Assembly (NCBI GenBank): GCA_964006375.1
Contig: OZ023266.1
Location: 156,681,792-156,745,791, forward strand
DNA from: Tillus elongatus
Taxonomy: Eukaryota > Arthropoda > Insecta > Coleoptera > Cleridae
DNA: 64,000 nt
Direction of reading: 5' to 3'
How positions within the stretch are numbered: position 1 is the first letter of the stretch; every line of letters starts with the position of its first letter. Under the pieces are notes generated by a model that worked only from the letters and a program-made list of their open reading frames with translations, had not been told where the DNA came from and did no database searches. Shown here in pieces: positions 25,773 to 36,365 of this stretch. Made by a program: the position numbers and the translations under genes.

Positions 25773-25813
25773 CCGTAGACCTGTTTCGCTCTCATTAGAG
25801 CTCTTCAGTACGG
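25773..25813 (-). ncRNA. Hammerhead ribozyme, family C copy 1 (apparently intact)
   Basis: Stem I CCGTA (25809-25813) pairs perfectly with TACGG (25773-25777). The core CTGAAGA (25802-25808) fits CUGANGA. Stem II is GCTCT/AGAGC with loop AATG (25788-25801), and GAAA is at 25784-25787. Stem III is minimal (C-G, loop AG). The cleavage triplet GTC is at 25778-25780. All conserved core positions are present. The very short stem III suggests cleavage works best from dimers, as described for Penelope-type hammerheads. Confidence 0.9.
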
Positions 25814-26072
25814 CATACTAATTGCAGCGAAAATACACCTATAAACTAATACGGCTATAGTAGCCAGCCTTTCAACACTGAGTGGTAGACGTGCCGCCAC
25901 CTAGTTGCGGAACCAAGTAGTATGTTGTCACGCCACCTCCAAATAACACAAAGTGTTAAAAAATAGTCTGTATACAACCAACTAACAATTTAGTAAATTG
26001 TCAGCCCTGGCCCATTTCTACCCTAATATAGGGACAAAGTATGTAAGGCTAGATGCATTATCGCAACAATTA

Positions 26073-26104
26073 GAACCGTAGACCGGTTTCGCTCTAATTA
26101 GAGC
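26073..26104 (-). ncRNA. Hammerhead ribozyme, family C copy 2 (5' side lost)
   Basis: Retains stem II (GCTCT/AGAGC, loop AATT), GAAAC, the GTC triplet (26081-26083) and the stem I 3' strand TACGG. The CTGANGA half is missing at the inversion junction. Confidence 0.75.
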
Positions 26105-26219
26105 GGTTCTAATTGTTGCGAGAATGCATCTAGCCTTACATACTTTGTCACTTAGTGTTGAAAGGCTGGCTATTATAGCCGTATTACTTTAAAGGTGTAT
26201 TTTCGCTGCAATTAGTATG

Positions 26220-26260
26220 CCGTACTGAAGAGCTCTAATGAGAGCGAAACCGGTATACGG
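26220..26260 (+). ncRNA. Hammerhead ribozyme, family C copy 3 (apparently intact)
   Basis: CCGTA (26220-26224) pairs with TACGG (26256-26260). Core CTGAAGA (26225-26231), stem II GCTCT/AGAGC with AATG loop (26232-26245), GAAA (26246-26249), minimal stem III with CG loop, cleavage triplet GTA (26253-26255). Confidence 0.9.
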
Positions 26261-26291
26261 TCCTAATTGTTGCGAGAATGCATCTAGCCTT

Positions 26292-26350
26292 ATATAGGTT
26301 ATATTGTGAATGTATATAGAGTATATTGTGAAGGTATATAGGTTATATTG
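26292..26350 (+). repeat. TATAGGTTAT minisatellite, right block
   Basis: About three units, continuing the repeat at 25490-25566 on the far side of the array. Confidence 0.7.
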
Positions 26351-26373
26351 TATGTGTTTCATGCCCAATTGTC

Positions 26374-26640
26374 TTATATTTCATCCAACAAGTCCAGCCT
26401 CTTACACAGGTCGATAATTTTTGTTGGCGAGAGTTGACTCAGATCTTCTGGTGCAAGTTGAGTCTTGCCAAAGAGCAAATGTCTTGTCCTGTCCACAGCC
26501 GTACAGGAACATAGCACGTGCTCTGCTGTTTCGTCACTCTCCAAACACAGCCGGCACTCGGTTTCTTGTTCGAGCCTAGTTCTGTGCATGTAGTGACACA
26601 AGCGGCAGTATCCTGTAGGTATACAGGCCGACCAAAGTTT
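26374..26640 (-). pseudogene. Non-LTR element C-terminal region (post-RNase H Cys/His motif)
   Basis: The - strand frame reads TGYCRLCHYMHRTRLEQETE, then CRLCLESDETAEHVLCSC and AVDRTRHLLFG. This is the R1/I-like C-terminal region with a C-x2-C-x8-H-x3-C pattern. A frame change near 26600 separates the first part. It is a different family from 19690, and the upstream RT is absent. Confidence 0.75.
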
Positions 26641-26984
26641 TCAGTTGTTGCCTGTTTAACTCTAGAAGTTTTTTTAGGCCTTAGCTCTGATATTCAATTT
26701 ATGAAGGCCTTCGAGTGAGCTAATCCTGGCAGATTTTGCCATTCTTAGGAATGTATCTTACGATAAGTAAGATAGCAATGTGAGGCAATGAATGTCCAGC
26801 CTGTATAAATGTTACATGTAAGAGCATTTTGCGATTGATGATGTCAATGTAGTAATTTTGGAAGATTTTATTTCTTTATTGGTTATTATTTCATCGCATG
26901 GGAATAAAAAAAGCAACTTGCTGTTCACTTAAATATTATAGGCAAAAAATGTCCATGAAATAACATCCCTGTCTCTTGTGTGTG

Positions 26985-27100
26985 TGTTTGGTTTACTGGC
27001 TGTGGCTTTGATCAGCCATTAGCACATTATGACCCGCCTCTGCTACCCTATCCTAAAGTCGTTAGATCACCTTTACACTTTTCTTTTTGTATATGAATAT
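26985..27100 (-). mobile_element. Fragment of SINE family 3 body
   Basis: The - strand has a TGTGCTAATGGCTGATC segment and a CACAGCCAGTAAACC segment like the 3' body of the SINE at 49680-49865. No tRNA head is present. Confidence 0.4.
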
Positions 27101-27149
27101 ACATACTTAAATTTATTCTATGCTACTTCTAAATACAAGTATTCATCCT

Positions 27150-27345
27150 TGATTGTATAGGTTTTTTTGCTTTTTTTTGTTTTTTTTTTGTGTTTTTTTT
27201 TTGCTGCAATCTTTTATTTCTCTTAGGACTTTTTTTATTTCTCTCTTTTTTTGGCTTTTTTTTATTTCTTTTTTTTTATGTTGCAATCTTTTATTTCTTT
27301 TTTTTTCTTTTTTTTCCTCAAGAGCCTTTTTTTTTATTAAATAAA
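27150..27345 (+). repeat. T-rich low-complexity tract
   Basis: Long T runs broken by TTTATTTCT and GCAATC. The Lys-rich reading on the other strand is not a gene. Confidence 0.85.
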
Positions 27346-28324
27346 TAAACCCCTGTCTCTTTAAAAGTGTCAAAAATTAAAAGAGGACAGTATAAAGTTA
27401 CGTGGCGTAAACCATTTAGACATCTAGTTTCTTTCAAATTAAATTGTTTTCATTACACACAAAATAAGAGCATCGTAAAATTAAATCGGGTGCGACGTGA
27501 GTTATTTCTGTGCACCTTCACTAAAAATATTCGATGCGCCGTACAAGAATAGAACATTCTTTGCGTATTATGCATCGGAAATGTGTGACACATTACAAAG
27601 ACAGGAGCCACTTTTTAAACGCTTTTAATGCACACTTAGCTCTGGACAAATTAAACAGACAAAAGAAGATCGCAGTATGAACCTGTCTACCGACACCCAC
27701 TTACCTTTGTCAGGTTACTAATTTGTAGCCCATTTCGATTAAATTAATCACAGCGTTTCACGTTTCGTTCGCTTTTTTTTCTGCTTCTTCGTCAACAAAC
27801 CATTTACATAATGCTGACATTGAGAGCCGACCTACGATCAAATTATAATTGGCGCATACCAATAATAGACAAAGAAATATTAAGTTCAATTTAATAAATT
27901 ATAGTCATCGGAGAAACAAATATGCCTCCTGAAGTTACTAAACCTGGATGGAAGTCGATATTTAAATACGAACTGGTAGCTTGGACTGGGCTGTTCTTAT
28001 TGAAACGTATTCATTTGGAAGACAACAATAAAGCTTGTCATTATTTTTTTATTATTTACTTTACTATATCATTAATAAATAATGAACACCTAAGCAGACC
28101 TATTGAAAGTTGCTATCAAATAAGACATTAATATTATCATACTGTTAATGATGTTATTTCATAAAAACATTATTATTAACCTTGTTGGACTACACAAAGA
28201 CATTTAGTACTTTTGAGGAACATTTTCATAAGGCTAATGTGAAACGTCAGCCCTAAAAGATTTTAGTTTCGAATATGGTAGACAAATATTCCACAAAAAA
28301 ACATGTAAACATAAAGTTGTTTGT
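27346..28324. other. No recognisable gene
   Basis: Open frames at 27367 and 27922 show no domain. Confidence 0.4.
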
Positions 28325-28745
<421 letters not shown>

Positions 28746-29237
28746 AATACGGATTACGTAAAGAAAATGTCGCAAGAAGAGTGTTCTGCAAACCCTTAAT
28801 TTTCAGCTTCGCTTCAACTGTCATTGTCGTTCATTTTGGTAAAATATTTATAGAAAATTCATTTTAAATAGACCATTCTTCTGATGCTTTAGCGGTAGTT
28901 TTAGTTGAGTTGATGGTTTGACGGTCTATAATTTTTAGATAATTTTCGTAAAAAAAAATCGTTGATGAGACCGCGACTTTTGAATTTAAAAAGGATTTCT
29001 TCAAAAGAGCGCAAACTAGGACCCTTAAAATCCATATCCGGTTTTGCATTCAGTTTTTATCTGTTTACCTATATACAGGTGACGCATTTCTACGGTACAG
29101 CTCAATATAATTATTATTATACAAGATACGAGAAAAAATTGCACGTTAATTATAGAGTGTCTTGAGCTGCATCTTAAAAAAATATTTTGACAATCACAGG
29201 CTGGCGTTGGTGATCCTCGCAAATATTTTTTTCGAAC
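28746..29237 (+). repeat. Composite repeat modules
   Basis: TCATTGTCGTTCATTTTGG, GGTAGTTTTAGTTGAG, GAGACCGCGACTTTTGAATT, CTATATACAGGTGACGCATT and TTTTTTCGAACACC, in the same order as 13400-13961. Confidence 0.65.
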
Positions 29238-29545
29238 ACCATTATTGGTAGCGAATTTTCATTAAATTCTTCAAATTTCAACAACTCAATTTGCTATTAA
29301 CCTAAGGTTTGTTGGCTGGGAAACCAGTTTTCCCGGAAATATTGTAAGTTTATCTTTCGGAATTTTTTTGTACATTTTCAAACAATAAGTTATTTTAATA
29401 AAATATGGTACATTGTTTCGAGCCTATATGCTATACCGGTAACCAGATTGATGCCTGCTTGCATTAGGGAGATATATGTTCTATTAAAAACATTTTAATA
29501 AAAATTCACTTCCATAACGCACTTGCTGCGTGCAGACTTTTTTTA
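29238..29545. repeat. GACGCAGC MITE-like repeat (left tip missing)
   Basis: Starts at TTGGTAGCGAATTTTCATT and ends with CATAACGCACTTGCTGCG at about 29535. It is fused to the preceding module. Confidence 0.7.
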
Positions 29546-29869
29546 AATTAAATACGCCGCATTAGTATGACATCATAGTAGGTCAAATACGTTGAAATAA
29601 AAGTGCTGTATCTACTATATACATGCGTTTTCTTGTATGGTTTGGAAGTAGTTGTTCTTGAAATTAAAATTTGTATTGTAAGCCTATTTTATAGAAATTT
29701 ATACAGATTCTCACGAGCGGAAAACCCTTAGTTTTGTTTAGAAATTAAATGAAAGGAGAAAAATAATTTAGCCGATGTAAAATGATGGTTGTTTGTATTC
29801 AGTAACCATGACAACAGCTTCCCGCGCTGACGTCTGAGGAAATATTTGATATTAAATACTATTATATAA
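29546..29869. other. No recognisable gene
   Basis: No feature recognised. Confidence 0.4.
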
Positions 29870-29965
29870 AAACGAAGGGCAAGTTAGAGAAGGTGTACTA
29901 CAAGGATGAGTATTGTCTCCATATTTATTCAATTTATTCATAGAAGGTCTAAAGAAAAGACAACA
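29870..29965 (+). pseudogene. Short reverse transcriptase fragment
   Basis: One frame reads VREGVLQG, a stop, then VLSPYLFNLFIEGLKKR, which matches the GVRQGCxLSPxLFNLxIE block of non-LTR reverse transcriptases. About 30 codons only. Confidence 0.6.
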
Positions 29966-30179
29966 GGAGCCAAAATAATAAACAGCTGATTTCATTACAG
30001 AAGGTATAAGTGGATAAGGTGGTGCTGGTAAGTGACAATAAAAATCAATATAACTGAAATGAAAATAAGGAATATAAGTAAGTCTAAACAAGTATAAATG
30101 TTTATGTAGCTTAGAAATATAATTCCGTAGATGGTAAATGAGGCAGAAAATTATTGCAAAAAAATACAAAATTGTAAAC

Positions 30180-31170
30180 GACTATTTTAAGACAAGTGAA
30201 ATCTTTGCCATCCACAGCAATGACCCAGTCTGTGATAAAAATAATCCAGTGCGTTTCTAAGTTGTGGATAAATGAAAGCCACGTATTCTCTTATGTGCTG
30301 TTCTAATTCAGCCAGATTTTGGAGATGATTTTTATACACCTTGGATTTAAGATGTCCGCATAAAAAAAATCGCAAGGTGTGAGGTCAGGAGACCTCAGTG
30401 GTCATTCTGTGATCCCTCTTCTACCAATCCAACGTTGTGGAAAAACATCATTTAATTAGAAGCGCACATCGCGGTGGTAATGACATGGCGCTCCATCTTG
30501 CTGAGACCAGACTTCTCGAATTAGCACCCCTAGGGTCACTTTATTTCATAGCAATTCCAAATATATGCGCCAGTCAGGTTAATAGTAAATGGTCCGATAA
30601 TGCGAGTGTGAATGATAGCGATCGACACGCGCGAGTGGCAATGATGGCAGCCCACACGCGCGAGTGTCGATGATAGCGGCCCACACGCTTAATCGTTGTG
30701 GATGTTGTGCGTGGTTCTCTATCATCGAATGAGGATTCCTGGTGGACTAATATTGACAATTCTGTTTGTTCACTTTAATATTTAAACACAATGTGGCCGA
30801 ATCAACAAAAAAGCTTATAAAGAAAGTTCCATTTATTGTTAATAAGGTCCGTCATAACTTTGAAAAATTCATTCATAGTCATCGTCGTTGAATTCTTGCA
30901 ACAAGACAGCTTTGTATCGACGAACATGTTCCTTTTTCAATATAGTATGTACAAAAGCTTTACTTATATCGCGATTCAATGACAATTGGCGTGTTGTTCA
31001 TGGGGATTTTCTGTTGCTTCCAACAAACTGTTTCTCGTCATTTGTTGCATAATTCTTAGCTCCGAGTTTTGGCGGTCCTTTTCAGTATATGTCTCTTGAA
31101 ATCTCTTTATTGTTTTACACACTACTGACTGGGTGACTGGTTATATGTTGGTCTAGATTTTATTGAAAAT
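30180..31170 (-). pseudogene. DD41D Tc1/mariner-like transposase, decayed
   Basis: N-terminal remnants are at 30860-31150 on the - strand: VVCKTIKRFQET, then FVHTILKKEHVRRYKAVLLQ and EFNDDDYE. Catalytic remnants are at 30190-30520: QQDGAPCHYHRDVR, WIGRRGITE and SPDLTPCDFF, with 41 residues between the two Asp by my count. They are followed by HLKSKVYKNHLQNLAELEQH. The region with the first Asp is unrecognisable, and several stops and frameshifts are present. It belongs to the group of the elements at 39223 and 57937. Confidence 0.75.
30570..30690 (+). repeat. Short GC-rich tandem repeat
   Basis: A unit with CACACGCGCGAGTG and ATGATGGCAGCC occurs about twice to three times inside the decayed transposon. 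Confidence 0.5.
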
Positions 31171-31489
31171 GTTGGGATAGATTTCATTGAAAATGTTGGA
31201 TGTCTCCATTTGTGTTCTTTTGCGATCACAGTATCCAACTGTTATTAGAATTTAATTTTTTTCTGTTTCACTTAAATGAACCTTTTTTTACACTGATAAC
31301 AAAAGGATGTTGCTGTTCTTCTGATGTGAAAACTAATAATACATCTTATTATAACGTTAACGAGATGACATTATATGCAAATATCATTAGGCACGGCCCT
31401 CTGTTCGATAACGTTCTCTAATTTGGATTTCAGAATTTTAACCTATTTTGGAAGTTATTTCAAAATTTTGTTACGCAACCCATGGTGGT
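31171..31489. other. No recognisable gene
   Basis: Nothing recognised. Confidence 0.4.
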
Positions 31490-31919
31490 GAATTTTTATT
31501 AAATGCTTTAAATTTAAATAACTCAATTTTCTATAAACGTAGAAAGTTAAATTCTGGTGTGTAGTAAGGCCTTTCCCATTGCAATATATCCACCAAATTT
31601 CATTAAAATAAGTGTACCTTTCGGAGAAAAAAAAATTCCGAAAGAAAATTTAAAATTTGAATAACTGAATTCTCTATAAACCCAGAAAGTTGAATTTTGG
31701 TGCGTAGTAAGGTCTTTTCCAAGGCAATATTCCATCAAATTTCATTAAAATAGCTTTGTAATTTTCGGAGAAAAGTTTTTTTTCAAAAGAAAACTAAAAA
31801 TTTTCCCGGAAAACCTTGTCTAATTTTTCTGGCTAACAAAGTCATCCAAGCCATTAATAAAAGAAAGGAACTTGCCGAGTTTCATTGAAATCGGTTAATT
31901 ACTTTTTGAGTTATCGGTT

Positions 31920-32002
<83 letters not shown>
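31490..32002 (+). repeat. Composite repeat leading into (TA)n
   Basis: Two consecutive sub-units (TAACTCAATTTTCTATAAAC at 31518 and its relative at 31665), then CTTTTTGAGTTATCGGTTGG and (TA)n at 31922-32002. The terminal hairpin module is not on this side but appears at 32666-32785, beyond the retrozyme block. Confidence 0.7.
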
Positions 32003-32003
<1 letters not shown>

Positions 32004-32079
32004 CTATAACAGGATTTATAATACGGCATTTCTGTACTATACAAGGAAAAGGGTTAAGGGCAAAGCCGCAAGGAGCCAA

Positions 32080-32122
32080 CCGTATACACGTGTTTCAAGT
32101 TTATTAGCCATCATCAGTACGG
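32080..32122 (-). ncRNA. Hammerhead ribozyme, family B copy 1 (apparently intact)
   Basis: CCGTA (32118-32122) pairs with TACGG (32080-32084). CTGATGA is intact (32111-32117), stem II region 32097-32110 is weak, GAAA is at 32093-32096. Stem III is formed by palindromic CACGTG, and the triplet GTA is at 32085-32087. Confidence 0.85.
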
Positions 32123-32200
32123 TATAGCCAGGTGAAGATGGGAACACTCCGTGTATTTTAGCATCTTCATCCAGAGTGTTCCCATCTTCACCTGGCTATA

Positions 32201-32243
32201 CCGTACTGATGATGGCTAATAGGCTTGAAACACGTGTATACGG
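32201..32243 (+). ncRNA. Hammerhead ribozyme, family B copy 2 (apparently intact)
   Basis: CCGTA (32201-32205) pairs perfectly with TACGG (32239-32243). CTGATGA 32206-32212; stem II GGCT/AGGCT region with loop 32213-32226; GAAA 32227-32230; stem III CACGTG; cleavage triplet GTA (32236-32238). Confidence 0.9.
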
Positions 32244-32496
32244 TTGTCTCCTTGTGGCTTTGCCCTTAACCCTTTTCCTTGTATAGTACAGAAATGCCGT
32301 GTTATAAATCCTGTTATAGTTAGTATAACTTCCTGGGCTTCGGATGTTCACTGCAGGTGATTTCTTTGCCTCCGTGGCTATTTTGGTTGTTTCCCTCGGA
32401 TTGAGGGTCTTCCAAATGTTGCTGCAAATGTGCACTGGTTACCTGTTGTGACTCCGTGTATTTTTGCATCTGCATCCAGAGTGTTCCCATCTTCAC

Positions 32497-32559
32497 CTGG
32501 CTATACTGTACTTACTGATGATGGCTAATAAGCTTGAAGCTTGAAACACGTGTATACGG
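32497..32559 (+). ncRNA. Hammerhead ribozyme, family B copy 3 (with small duplications)
   Basis: CTGATGA (32515-32521), GAAA (32543-32546) and GTA (32552-32554) are present. A CTTA insertion separates the core from stem I, and an AGCTTGA duplication (32531-32544) lengthens stem II. Activity is doubtful. Confidence 0.75.
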
Positions 32560-32595
32560 TTGTCTCCTTGCGGCTTTGCCCTTAACCCTTTTCCT

Positions 32596-32597
<2 letters not shown>

Positions 32598-32669
<72 letters not shown>

Positions 32670-32790
32670 AAACTGACCCCGGATATGGGTTCTAGGGATC
32701 CTAGTTCGCGCTCATTTGAAAATTTTTTTGCAGAGTCTTACTATCTCTATTAGTGATTTTTTTTAAAATAAAACTTCACTAAATAGGGTC
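32598..32790 (+). repeat. (TA)n and composite repeat terminus
   Basis: (TA)n at 32598-32665, then GACCCCGGATATGGGTTCTA, GCGCTCATTTGAA and a hairpin ending AAACTTCACTAA. Confidence 0.75.
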
Positions 32791-32984
32791 GATCCCAAAT
32801 AAGAACAGAAAATAACATGCTGCCTTTTGAAAAAAAAGTTGTTTAACGTGGCAACAAAATTACTTGCTTCAGAAAAAATGCACAGTTACCAGACGGTGTA
32901 GAGAAAATATTTGTTTTTATGCAGAGTGTTTCTAAAAAGTAAACCATTATTCCATACCTATTAGGCACCCTATATGTATGTATG

Positions 32985-33060
32985 TATGTATGTATATGGA
33001 GTATGGTAATGTATGAGACGGAAAACTGGACTTTGGATAAACAGGAAACACATTTAGTGA
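32985..33060 (+). pseudogene. Possible non-LTR C-terminal fragment
   Basis: One frame reads WSMVMYETENWTLDKQETH, resembling the LLYGSExWTLxK block after the RT domain of several non-LTR elements. It is too short to assign. Confidence 0.35.
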
Positions 33061-34414
33061 ATTTTTTCTACGAAAATTCACCAAAAATAAATAACAATTA
33101 CCCACCAATGGCAAACCAAAGTTACAGTCTGGAACAATAATTAAAACAAGGCTGAAAGACATATAAAGGTAAACAGTGTTGTTACATTGAAATATTATCG
33201 TACCTGAATGAAATTTATTTTCCGCCTAACTCCATCATTTTCTTTGCATATTATTAAATGAAATTCAAATCGGAAAAAATTATCACAGTCGTTTACGTAT
33301 TTATAGTTTTCAAAGACAATTGACATTCCAAGTCTAGTTTAAGATGTCAATATATCAGCTGTATCGAATCATAGAGTAAAATGTGACTCAATGGAATGAG
33401 GCAATATGACGTCATATTAACTTATGTGACTAATAGATACTTGTAACACGCCGCAAGATACTTTAATTAAAAATGTATGTTGTATAGTTAATGGATAAGA
33501 ATTGACAATTGAAGTTTAAAGGCTAAGCTGACGATTCTGGGTAAACATCTCAACGTTCAAATTAAGAGAACGCTAACCTTTTACCTCCATAAATAATATA
33601 ACAAAACATGACCACAATTTACTTATTTTCGTGTTTTTATCACCGGCATAGCCTTTAAATGCGATAATACACTAAATAATTTTCCATTATCTGACTGTTA
33701 GCATGGCATGCAAAATTATTACTCAAGGCAATCGAAACGACAGGCAAGTGTCCAATGATATGAATATACAACATTTAGCGTAAATTTAAAGGTAAACAAC
33801 GAGTCGTAAAAAAATGTTAAATAGATAAACACGACAGTTCTGTTATGGAAGAGCAGATCTTAGTTGCGAAAACATAAACCCACACAGTTCATATACAGTA
33901 GTGATCGTTTTATTACAATATTGACCGCAGAATAAAAAAAATAATGGTAATGAGCATATGCTGCATACATTGTAAAGAAATACGCATTGAAACACATTTG
34001 GTACACGGTGGTAACAAACTGATCGTGACTTGAATTTAGTTTACTACTGTTACCACACATCTCTAATGAAGATGAAAGTTTAGAAGACGAAAGTAGTTTA
34101 TATGTGTGTGTAACATCGTTATGCATACGTTATTAATGGTCTTGTGTTGTAGAGACAGAGTGGTCAAAACCTGTGGCACTGAACAAAACATTTTAAAAGT
34201 CGATTATAAAAATCTCAACTTTTGAGATATTACAGTTTTTTTGAGATTTCAGCAAAAAGAATGTGAGAATTTTTATAAAATTTTGCAACGTAGTGAAAAG
34301 TACAAGTAACACCTTCACAATTTGTGATTTGCACCATTTTTTTAACATTTTGCTAATCATGGTGTTTCACAAGGTCAGGTTTTGCCCCGATTTTCTTTCT
34401 TTTGTATATACATA
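33061..34414. other. No recognisable gene
   Basis: An isolated hairpin of the composite-terminus type straddles the left edge (33056-33085, AGTGAATTTTTTCTACGAAA). The rest is unrecognised. Confidence 0.4.
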
Positions 34415-36110
34415 TATTTCCTTCTGTCATTTTACGAGAATCTAAAAGTTATAAAGTAATTTGTAATTAAAAATGTGATGTATAAATTTTAAATTTGGAT
34501 ATTCATATAATTTTGTTAATAAGTGTTTTTTTTCGTAAAAAAAACATTTTGCCGAAGGTCATGGCACACTGCAGTACATTATCTTAATTTTGTTTATGTT
34601 GCCTTCTGTCATTTTACAAGAGTACGGTACATAATTTTTTTCCTTTCTTTTTGACTTTGAGAATTGGCTGATTCTGTCACTATCAATCTTTAAAATGAAC
34701 AAAGATGCATTTGATCTTGCTTTTCACAATGGCAAAATCTGTCCTAAGAAGTACATAATTTTGCAGAGGGTAATGGCAATCTACATTACATTCGCTTTCT
34801 CTTGCTATTATTGCCCTCTGTCGTTTTACAAGAGTGTAGTACATAATTTTTTCGAAAACAATGGCACTCTACAGTACATTATCTTTATTTTGTATATGTT
34901 GCCTTCTGTTTTTTTACAAGAGTTCAATACATAATTTTGGCCATGATAACGGCAATCTACAGTACATTCTGTTTTTTTTTTGTATATGTTGCCTTTTGTC
35001 GTTTGACAAGAACCCAGTACATAATGTTGCCAAAGCTAATGTCACTACAGTATTTTCTGTTTCTTTTGTATAATTTGCCTTCTGTCATTTTACAAGAGTT
35101 CAGTACATAATTTTGCCGAAGCTAAGTGTAAGTACATTTTCTTTGCGGATTTCTAAACTTTCCAACGCATCTAACTTGCGATAATCCGTGGTTAATTTAA
35201 ATAACTTAAGATTACTATCACCTACCTTATGTCCCGAGTCAATCATATGTTGGGCAACGCTAGATTTTTCTGCTCTATTGAATCTGAAATCAGCTATGTG
35301 CTCTTTAAATCTTGTTGTTATTGATCTCCGTGTTTGCCCAATATAGACTTCTTCGCAATTACTACAAGATATTTGATAAATGCCCCATTTTTGATTTTTT
35401 CATTTTGTCGGAAGTCAATAGTTTCCTTCGATTTACCCAAAAGATTCTTCAAATTATCAACTTTATAAACAACTCTCAATTTATTATCTTTAAATATTTT
35501 ACACTCTACAGTACATTATCTTTATTTTGTATATGTTTCCTTCTGTTTTTTACAAGAGTTCAATACATAATTTTGGCCATGATAACGGCACTCGTCAGTA
35601 CATTCTGTTTTTTTTTTGTCGTTTGACAAGAACCCAGTACATAATGTTGCCTAAGCTAATGTCACTACAGTAATTTCAGTTTCTTTTCTATAATTTGCCT
35701 TCTGTCATTTTACAAGTCAGTATATAATTTTGCAAAGATAATGGTACTTTACAGTATATTCTGTTTATTTTGTATATGTTTCCTTCTGTCATTTTACAAG
35801 AGTTTAGTACATCATTTTGGCGAAGATAATGGCACTCTACGGTATATTCTGTTTCTTTTGTATATGTTGCCTTCTGTCATTTTACAAGCGTCCAGTAGAT
35901 AATTTTGGCGAAGATAATGGCACCCTACAGTACATTCTCTTGATTTTGTATAAGTTGCCTTCTATCGTTTAACAAGAGCCCAGTACATAATTTTGTCGAA
36001 GGTTATGACACTGTACAGTATATTCTGTTTCTTTTGTATATGTTGCCTTCTGTCATCTTACAAGAGTTTAGTACATAATTCTGCCAAAGGTAACGGCACT
36101 CTACAATACT
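34415..36110 (+). repeat. About 86-bp satellite, interrupted
   Basis: A unit with TGCCTTCTGTCATTTTACAA, GAGTTCAGTACATAATTTTG and GGCACTCTACAGTACATT recurs about every 85-88 bp. Occurrences lie near 34600, 34815, 34899, 34988, 35074, 35527, 35694, 35779, 35867, 35954 and 36042. A Penelope fragment interrupts it at about 35125-35515. Confidence 0.9.
35125..35515 (-). pseudogene. Penelope-like GIY-YIG endonuclease remnant (second family)
   Basis: The - strand reads DFRQNEKIKN, then after a one-base deletion GIYQISCSNCEEVYIGQTRR, SITTRFKEHIADFRFNRAE, SSVAQHMIDSGHKVGDSN and LDALESLEIRK. GIY, YIG, the Arg of the QTRRS segment and the CxxC typical of Penelope endonucleases are all present, so this domain is well preserved. 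The C-terminal Glu-containing end (ESLEIRK) is reached. No RT domain is seen: only the endonuclease end was inserted or kept. It differs in sequence from the A-family copies near 16 kb. Confidence 0.85.
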
Positions 36111-36139
36111 TTTTAAGTTGCAATAATACTGCCCTTTTT

Positions 36140-36365
36140 TCCCTCAGGGCTCGTCCGCGGCTTTGCCGCCCCGATAGCACTGCAGTCCTTGGCCTGTTGT
36201 GCATTACCCTCCACCTTAAGCTCGATCTTAACGACAGAAGTTATATGAAAAATCATCCGCTGCTGGTGAGTCTAGAACCGTCGTCCCCGAGACCGATTTG
36301 GGAAGTTTTACTAGATTTTCCAACAGGGCCACGACGGCGCTCACAACTGTCCTTAAATTCTAGAT
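36140..36365 (-). repeat. 3' end fragment of the non-LTR family at 19690
   Basis: GGGCTCGTCCGCGGCTTTGC, GCCCCGATAGCACTGCAG and TTGTGCATTACCCT match the 3' untranslated end next to 19700-19760. No coding part is retained. Confidence 0.6.

Larger units (their letters stand above)
25567..26291 (-). mobile_element. Retrozyme family C array (303-bp units with hammerheads)
   Basis: Two head-to-tail units start near 25567 and 25876, on the - strand in ribozyme orientation; equivalent cleavage sites are 303 bp apart. The second is cut inside its ribozyme at about 26104. There the sequence turns into an inverted, internally deleted third unit (26105-26291, + strand). Each unit carries a hammerhead with stem I CCGTA/TACGG. 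Tandem units of about 300 bp with type-I hammerheads and no coding capacity match animal retrozymes. The array interrupts a TATAGGTTAT minisatellite. Confidence 0.85.
32003..32597. mobile_element. Retrozyme family B block between two (TA)n tracts
   Basis: 32003-32147 is a - strand partial unit and 32176-32320 is its inverse: arms of about 145 bp around a 28-bp centre. On the + strand, 32148-32238 is the end of one unit, 32239-32554 a full 316-bp unit (cleavage site to cleavage site), and 32555-32597 the start of the next. Each unit has a hammerhead with stem I CCGTA/TACGG, and no protein is encoded. Head-to-tail units with hammerheads fit a retrozyme. The block replaces part of one (TA)n tract of a composite repeat. 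Confidence 0.85.

Noticed and set aside
25490..26350. CRISPR array
   Set aside because: Repeats are 20-22 bp without spacers and the larger unit is 303 bp; explained by a minisatellite and a retrozyme in an animal-type genome.
27143..27373. Lys-rich 76-codon open frame
   Set aside because: Antisense reading of a T-rich low-complexity tract.
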